From: an uncultured Chitinophagaceae bacterium
GTDB lineage: Bacteria; Bacteroidota; Bacteroidia; Chitinophagales; Chitinophagaceae
Assembly: GCA_937907395.1 (NCBI GenBank)
Contig: CALCII010000014.1
Span: 248,001 to 312,000 of the forward strand
DNA: 64,000 bases
Direction: 5' to 3'
Below, in pieces: positions 60,870-64,000 of this stretch. A program made the translations under genes and the position numbers. Under the pieces are notes generated by a model. That model searched no databases. It worked only from the letters and a program-made list of their open reading frames with translations, and had not been told where the DNA came from. How positions within the stretch are numbered: the first letter of the stretch is position 1; each line of letters starts with the position of its first letter.

Positions 60870-61700
60870 ATGGTATTATTAGATAAAGCAGACTATAACA
60901 AAGTAATTCAACCTCTAAAGGGAGTTGCTATAAATAGTTTATTTGCAAGAGCAGTAGTTGAGCAGACAGTTGCAGGAAAAATTTACGTTGACAATCCAAT
61001 CCATCCAGAAACATTTTACATAGTTCATCCTTATGGCATGACACTATTATTTGGTGAAAGTAACAACAAAATTTTTAACGAAGCCTTTAAAAATTATGCC
61101 CTAAATAAAGACAATTCAAGAAACAACTTTGAGTGGATGCAGGCTTTCCCGAATAATTGGGACAATGTATTATCAACATTATTTAAAGACACATTGATAA
61201 AATCGGTTGACAATACCGAAAAAATTGAAAGAGGAATAATTGAACTCAATACAAGAGTAAATTTCAAGTTCAACATTAATAAACATCAACCCTTATCAAC
61301 TCAAAATATCGACAAAGACATTTCAATTGTAAGAGCTAATGGACAGATGTTCAGAGATATGCAAGGGAGTGTAGTTCCCTTGTATTTTTGGGACAATGAA
61401 GAAGACTTTCTAAATAATGGTGTTGCTTTCGCTTTGTTCTATAAAGACGAATTAGCATCTATGTCATTTTCATCGTATTGGTTTGACAATGATTTCGAAA
61501 TGGGAATTGAAACAAAAGAGAAATACAGGGGGAAAGGTCTTGCAGAATTAGTTTGTAGAGCAATCATAGACTACTGTATTGCCAATAACTATGAACCAAT
61601 ATGGTCTTGTCGTTTAGAAAATATTGGCTCATACAAATTGGCTCAAAAATTAGGGTACGACCCGACACTATATTTACCATATTACAGACTTAGTAAATAG
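60870..61700 (+). CDS. Cassette b21: GNAT-family acetyltransferase
   Basis: The frame starts at TTG 60864; ATG 60870 is preferred, 276 residues. The C-terminal ~110 residues hold the GNAT core: VAFALFYKDELASMSFSSYW, then the acetyl-CoA loop EKYRGKGLAELVCRAIIDYC, and RLENIGSYKLAQKLGY. The N-terminal ~150 residues are the extra domain of the GNAT_acetyltran (ZK-like) group. It transfers an acetyl group to an unknown small molecule or protein. Confidence 0.85.
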   Translation: MVLLDKADYNKVIQPLKGVAINSLFARAVVEQTVAGKIYVDNPIHPETFYIVHPYGMTLLFGESNNKIFNEAFKNYALNKDNSRNNFEWMQAFPNNWDNVLSTLFKDTLIKSVDNTEKIERGIIELNTRVNFKFNINKHQPLSTQNIDKDISIVRANGQMFRDMQGSVVPLYFWDNEEDFLNNGVAFALFYKDELASMSFSSYWFDNDFEMGIETKEKYRGKGLAELVCRAIIDYCIANNYEPIWSCRLENIGSYKLAQKLGYDPTLYLPYYRLSK

Positions 61701-61710
61701 CAATATGCCA

Positions 61711-61847
61711 GCTGCTAACACGGGTTTTGCGTCAGGCGAGGTGACGTGCAAAATTCAACGGTAGTTTTTCAATTGAACTTTAGTAATAATATCAACTTTT
61801 GCGCTTCGATTTCCCGCCCGAACGCAAAGCAACAAAACGTTAGCTGC
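61711..61847 (+). repeat. attC-like element b21 (short type)
   Basis: 137 bases. GCTGCTAAC is the exact mate of GTTAGCAGC. Arms GGGTTTTGCGTCAGGCGAGG and CCCGCCCGAACGCAAAGC pair. It ends in GTTAGCTGC. Confidence 0.85.
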
Positions 61848-61911
61848 TATATTAATCGACCCCTACAATGCAACGAAATGCTTGCAGAGATTGTCAATTT
61901 ATAAAAATGAA

Positions 61912-62259
61912 ATGTTTGCTATGACAAATAAAATCTACACTTTGCCTTTCGTTATCGGATTACTTTTAATTAGCTCTTGTAAAAAGGATAAAGCACAAAC
62001 CAACGACTGCTTTCCAAATGCAACAACTTCCAGACAAATAATAAATAAGCCAGCAACAATAAAACAACAATCAGCTGGAGTTTTTTTTATTGTTGAACAA
62101 GGTACAATTGACACAAAATTAAACCCATGCAATCTGACACCTGAATTTCAAATTGACAACTTGCTTGTGACAATTAGTGGGGATGTTAAGGCTACGGTTC
62201 AAGGTGGACCTGGTCCTTGTTGCACAGACAATTTTGTAATTACAAAGATTACGAGGTGA
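61912..62259 (+). CDS. Cassette b22: small lipoprotein
   Basis: Starts at ATG 61912 or 61921. It has a lipoprotein signal (LLLISSC), then a short mature protein of ~85 residues containing four further Cys (DCFPNA, NPCNLTPEF, GPCCTDNF), which probably form disulfides in the periplasm. No family is recognised. It is the only gene of the cassette. Confidence 0.6.
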   Translation: MFAMTNKIYTLPFVIGLLLISSCKKDKAQTNDCFPNATTSRQIINKPATIKQQSAGVFFIVEQGTIDTKLNPCNLTPEFQIDNLLVTISGDVKATVQGGPGPCCTDNFVITKITR

Positions 62260-62304
62260 CAAGGTTAACTAAATTGACAAACATGCTTAGCTTGATAAAA
62301 TACA

Positions 62305-62507
62305 GCAGCCAACATTGGTATTGCCAATAGTGGGGCTTGACATTGGAGCAATCAGCAGCGGCAATTCTGCTGTACTTTGGTTCGGGGCTCGACGAATAAA
62401 GCCCGGCTTTAGTTCTTACTATTTAACTTTATCAAAAAGCCAGGCAGCAGTTCCGGGCGGACGGAATTTTAATTCCCCGCCATCGGCAATATCTGCCCGT
62501 TAGCGGT
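62305..62507 (+). repeat. attC-like element b22 (ATTGCCAATAGTGGGG type)
   Basis: 203 bases. GCAGCCAAC mates with the start GTTAGCTGC with one mismatch. The body is a close relative of b9 and b20. It ends in GTTAGCGGT. Confidence 0.85.
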
Positions 62508-62540
62508 CATTGTAGGACGACTCTCAAATCAAAATGACAG

Positions 62541-63920
62541 ATGAAATATAAATTATTATTATTTTTATTGACAATGAGCATTTCGTTCAAACTAATTGGA
62601 CAAGAATGCGATTGCCTCAAAAATATAAAATTGCTTCAGCAAAAAGTTGAAGAAAATCAAGCATCTTACCAACATCAAGTAATAGAGCAAAAAAGAATAG
62701 ATGATTACACTATTCATAAATCAAAAATTAACAATCAGGCAGTTAAAATTTTAACTAAAAAAGATTGTATTAGTTTGGTATCATTGTATTTATCATTTTT
62801 TCGTGACGAACATAGCTTCTTTTTTTATTCAGACAACTACAATCCCCCATCTAATAATATTATTAAATCAAAAAGAAAAAACGGTGATGACAAAATTTCT
62901 TTTGAAGGATTATGGTATTTCCAAGATGGAAGTTTTAGTATCAAGGTTATCCCTACCAAAAGCACTTTTGGTAAGTGGGTTGCTGTAATTGATAAAGACA
63001 AATCAAAATCATGGAAAAAAGGACAGCTTAAAATTGAATTTATAAACAAACCAGATGGCTCATTTGATTGTGTTTACTGGAGTAAGAATTTAATCCCAAA
63101 ATCATATAAAGTATCATTAACAGATTCGACTTTGATTATTGGCCGAAATTTAATTTTTCACCGAAAAACACAAGTCGTACAAAATAAAACAAGTAACAAG
63201 AATGATTTACAATTTAAACAACTATCTGAGCAAACGAATTACTTAAAACTTCCATCTTTTGACTTATCATTTAAAAGTGAAATTGATAGTTTAATAGCAA
63301 AGAATCGAATAGAAATTACATCAAAGAAAAATTTAATCATTGATATTAGAAATAATGGAGGAGGCGGGTTTGGCGCATTTCAATCAATCTTGCCATACGT
63401 ATTAGACAGTAACTTAACTGAAACACCATATTATGGCTCCGTTTGGGTTAGTAATGACAATTATGATTATTATGACAGAACGAAATATGAATATACCGAA
63501 TCGAAACAAGATAGCATTAATGAAGAACAATTTGTTGAATATTTAAAAAGCTATTTAAATCAATTTACACCTATCGAAAAAAAAATCGACACTGTTCAAT
63601 TGGAGGAAAATCCACCATTGAATATTGCAATTATCTTTAATAAATATACAGCAAGTTCTGCTGAAGGCTTTATATTACAGGCAAGTACTTCAAAAAAAGT
63701 AAAAACTTATGGTGAGAATTCAAAAGGAGCTGTAATGTATGGTGACTGGATGCCTTTACATTTACCTGAATTGAATATTACGGTAGCAATCACTACTAAA
63801 AAAATGATATTCAAAAACAAAGAAGATTTTGAGAGCATAGGAATTTCACCAGACATTGATTTGACCATTAGAAATGAAAATGAATGGATAGAATTAATTC
63901 TGAAACAGATGGAAAGATAA
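62541..63920 (+). CDS. Cassette b23: exported S41-family peptidase
   Basis: 459 residues with a signal peptide (ending KLIGQ). The first ~210 residues are a Cys-containing unrecognised domain. From about residue 225 the S41 tail-specific protease fold is seen: LIIDIRNNGGGGFGAFQSIL, the nucleophile region YTASSAEGF (Ser372/Ser373), and KTYGENSKGAVMYGDW with SIGISPDIDL at the end. No PDZ domain is seen. It probably cleaves peptides in the periplasm or outside the cell. Close relatives often lie in secreted-protein operons. Confidence 0.82.
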   Translation: MKYKLLLFLLTMSISFKLIGQECDCLKNIKLLQQKVEENQASYQHQVIEQKRIDDYTIHKSKINNQAVKILTKKDCISLVSLYLSFFRDEHSFFFYSDNYNPPSNNIIKSKRKNGDDKISFEGLWYFQDGSFSIKVIPTKSTFGKWVAVIDKDKSKSWKKGQLKIEFINKPDGSFDCVYWSKNLIPKSYKVSLTDSTLIIGRNLIFHRKTQVVQNKTSNKNDLQFKQLSEQTNYLKLPSFDLSFKSEIDSLIAKNRIEITSKKNLIIDIRNNGGGGFGAFQSILPYVLDSNLTETPYYGSVWVSNDNYDYYDRTKYEYTESKQDSINEEQFVEYLKSYLNQFTPIEKKIDTVQLEENPPLNIAIIFNKYTASSAEGFILQASTSKKVKTYGENSKGAVMYGDWMPLHLPELNITVAITTKKMIFKNKEDFESIGISPDIDLTIRNENEWIELILKQMER

Positions 63921-63930
63921 TAAACAACGA

Positions 63931-64000
63931 ACCGCTAACAGCCGTTTTGCAAAAGCGGAGGGGGCGTGCTTCTATGAAAGTAAAGTGGTAAATTCAAGCT
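63931..64000 (+). repeat. attC-like element b23, cut by window edge
   Basis: ACCGCTAAC is the exact mate of the cassette start GTTAGCGGT. The left arm (CCGTTTTGCAAAAGCGGAGG) begins, and the rest lies outside the window. Confidence 0.75.

Larger units (their letters stand above)
39076..64000 (+). mobile_element. Integron-like cassette array b (23 cassettes, continues past window)
   Basis: The array has a leader at 39076-39209, then 23 head-to-tail cassettes (named b1-b23 here). Each ends in an attC-like palindrome whose first nine bases are the reverse complement of the same cassette's start. All but one gene run left to right. The sequence is visibly more AT-rich than the backbone. Cassette sizes range from about 420 bases (no gene) to 3.9 kb (four genes). 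The last palindrome is cut by the window edge, so the full array is longer. Confidence 0.88.

Noticed and set aside
39973..62507. Palindromes as insertion sequences or MITEs
   Set aside because: No target-site duplications are visible, each element sits exactly once per gene unit, and its outer nine bases match the distant start of the same unit, which transposon insertion would not produce.
39076..64000. Classical (IntI-type) integron
   Set aside because: The adjacent recombinase lacks the IntI-specific insert between the catalytic boxes, and the cores vary beyond GTTRRRY, so the region is called integron-like only.
39076..64000. CRISPR array, phage variable-gene cassette or retron
   Set aside because: The repeat units are long palindromes with long unique gene spacers of variable size; no cas genes, reverse transcriptase or phage structural genes are present.

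Overview
The window looks like a chromosome segment of a Bacteroidota bacterium, most likely in or near the Chitinophagaceae. The evidence is a type IX secretion sorting domain on a very large glycine-rich secreted protein, Bacteroidota-style TAnnTTTG promoter spacing in front of katG, a FecR/ECF sigma pair, and many protein families typical of the phylum (YqgE, DUF4256, MbnP/MbnH, PepSY, DUF2911, EFR1 ferredoxin). No rRNA and no ordinary tRNA gene was seen.

Bases 1-12400 and 16500-37900 are ordinary backbone. The first block holds a PAS-rich histidine kinase cut by the left edge, a MORN-repeat protein, YqgE, a patatin phospholipase, a DHCW cupin, the T9SS cargo protein, and the divergent pair katG/oxyR. 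The second block holds TspO, DUF1003, a HGSNAT-like membrane protein, a Tat-exported Gfo/Idh oxidoreductase, an EFR1 ferredoxin, an M20 amidohydrolase and a Na+/H+ antiporter. It also holds an apparently co-transcribed metal (probably copper) group at about 30748-35818: a cysteine-containing small protein, a helical exported protein, MbnP, the di-haem peroxidase MbnH, an outer-membrane protein, DUF2911 and PepSY.

The main finding is an integron-like gene-cassette system that does not fit the classical integron. From 39076 to the right edge (at least 25 kb) there are 23 consecutive cassettes. Each one carries one or a few genes, or none, followed by a palindromic attC-like element of 118-214 bp. 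The array starts directly after a tyrosine recombinase gene (37952-39058), which is interrupted by one in-frame TAG. Between the recombinase and the first cassette lies a 134-bp leader. The same leader, aligning without gaps, occurs after oxyR at 12407-12540. There it heads a second, three-cassette array that has no recombinase beside it and ends in a REP/RAYT element. Each cassette begins with a core that fits GTTRNNNGY, and its own attC begins with the reverse complement of that core. The nine-base tag differs between cassettes but matches within a cassette, as expected if each was once a closed circle. The palindrome bodies fall into a few families shared among unrelated cassettes.

Cassette cargo is mostly small proteins of unknown function. 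Some look like defence or conflict proteins (HEPN, SIR2-like, PLD-like with an N-terminal domain, HNH-like). Others are exported or lipoprotein enzymes (beta-lactamase-family serine hydrolase, S41 peptidase, TolB-like), a GNAT acetyltransferase, an HxlR regulator with its divergent target, and a 3.9-kb ECF sigma/FecR/outer-membrane operon. Two cassettes contain tRNA-like T-arm/acceptor modules. One cassette with no open reading frame is present four times. DUF and family names were recognised by reading the proteins and were not checked by a profile search.
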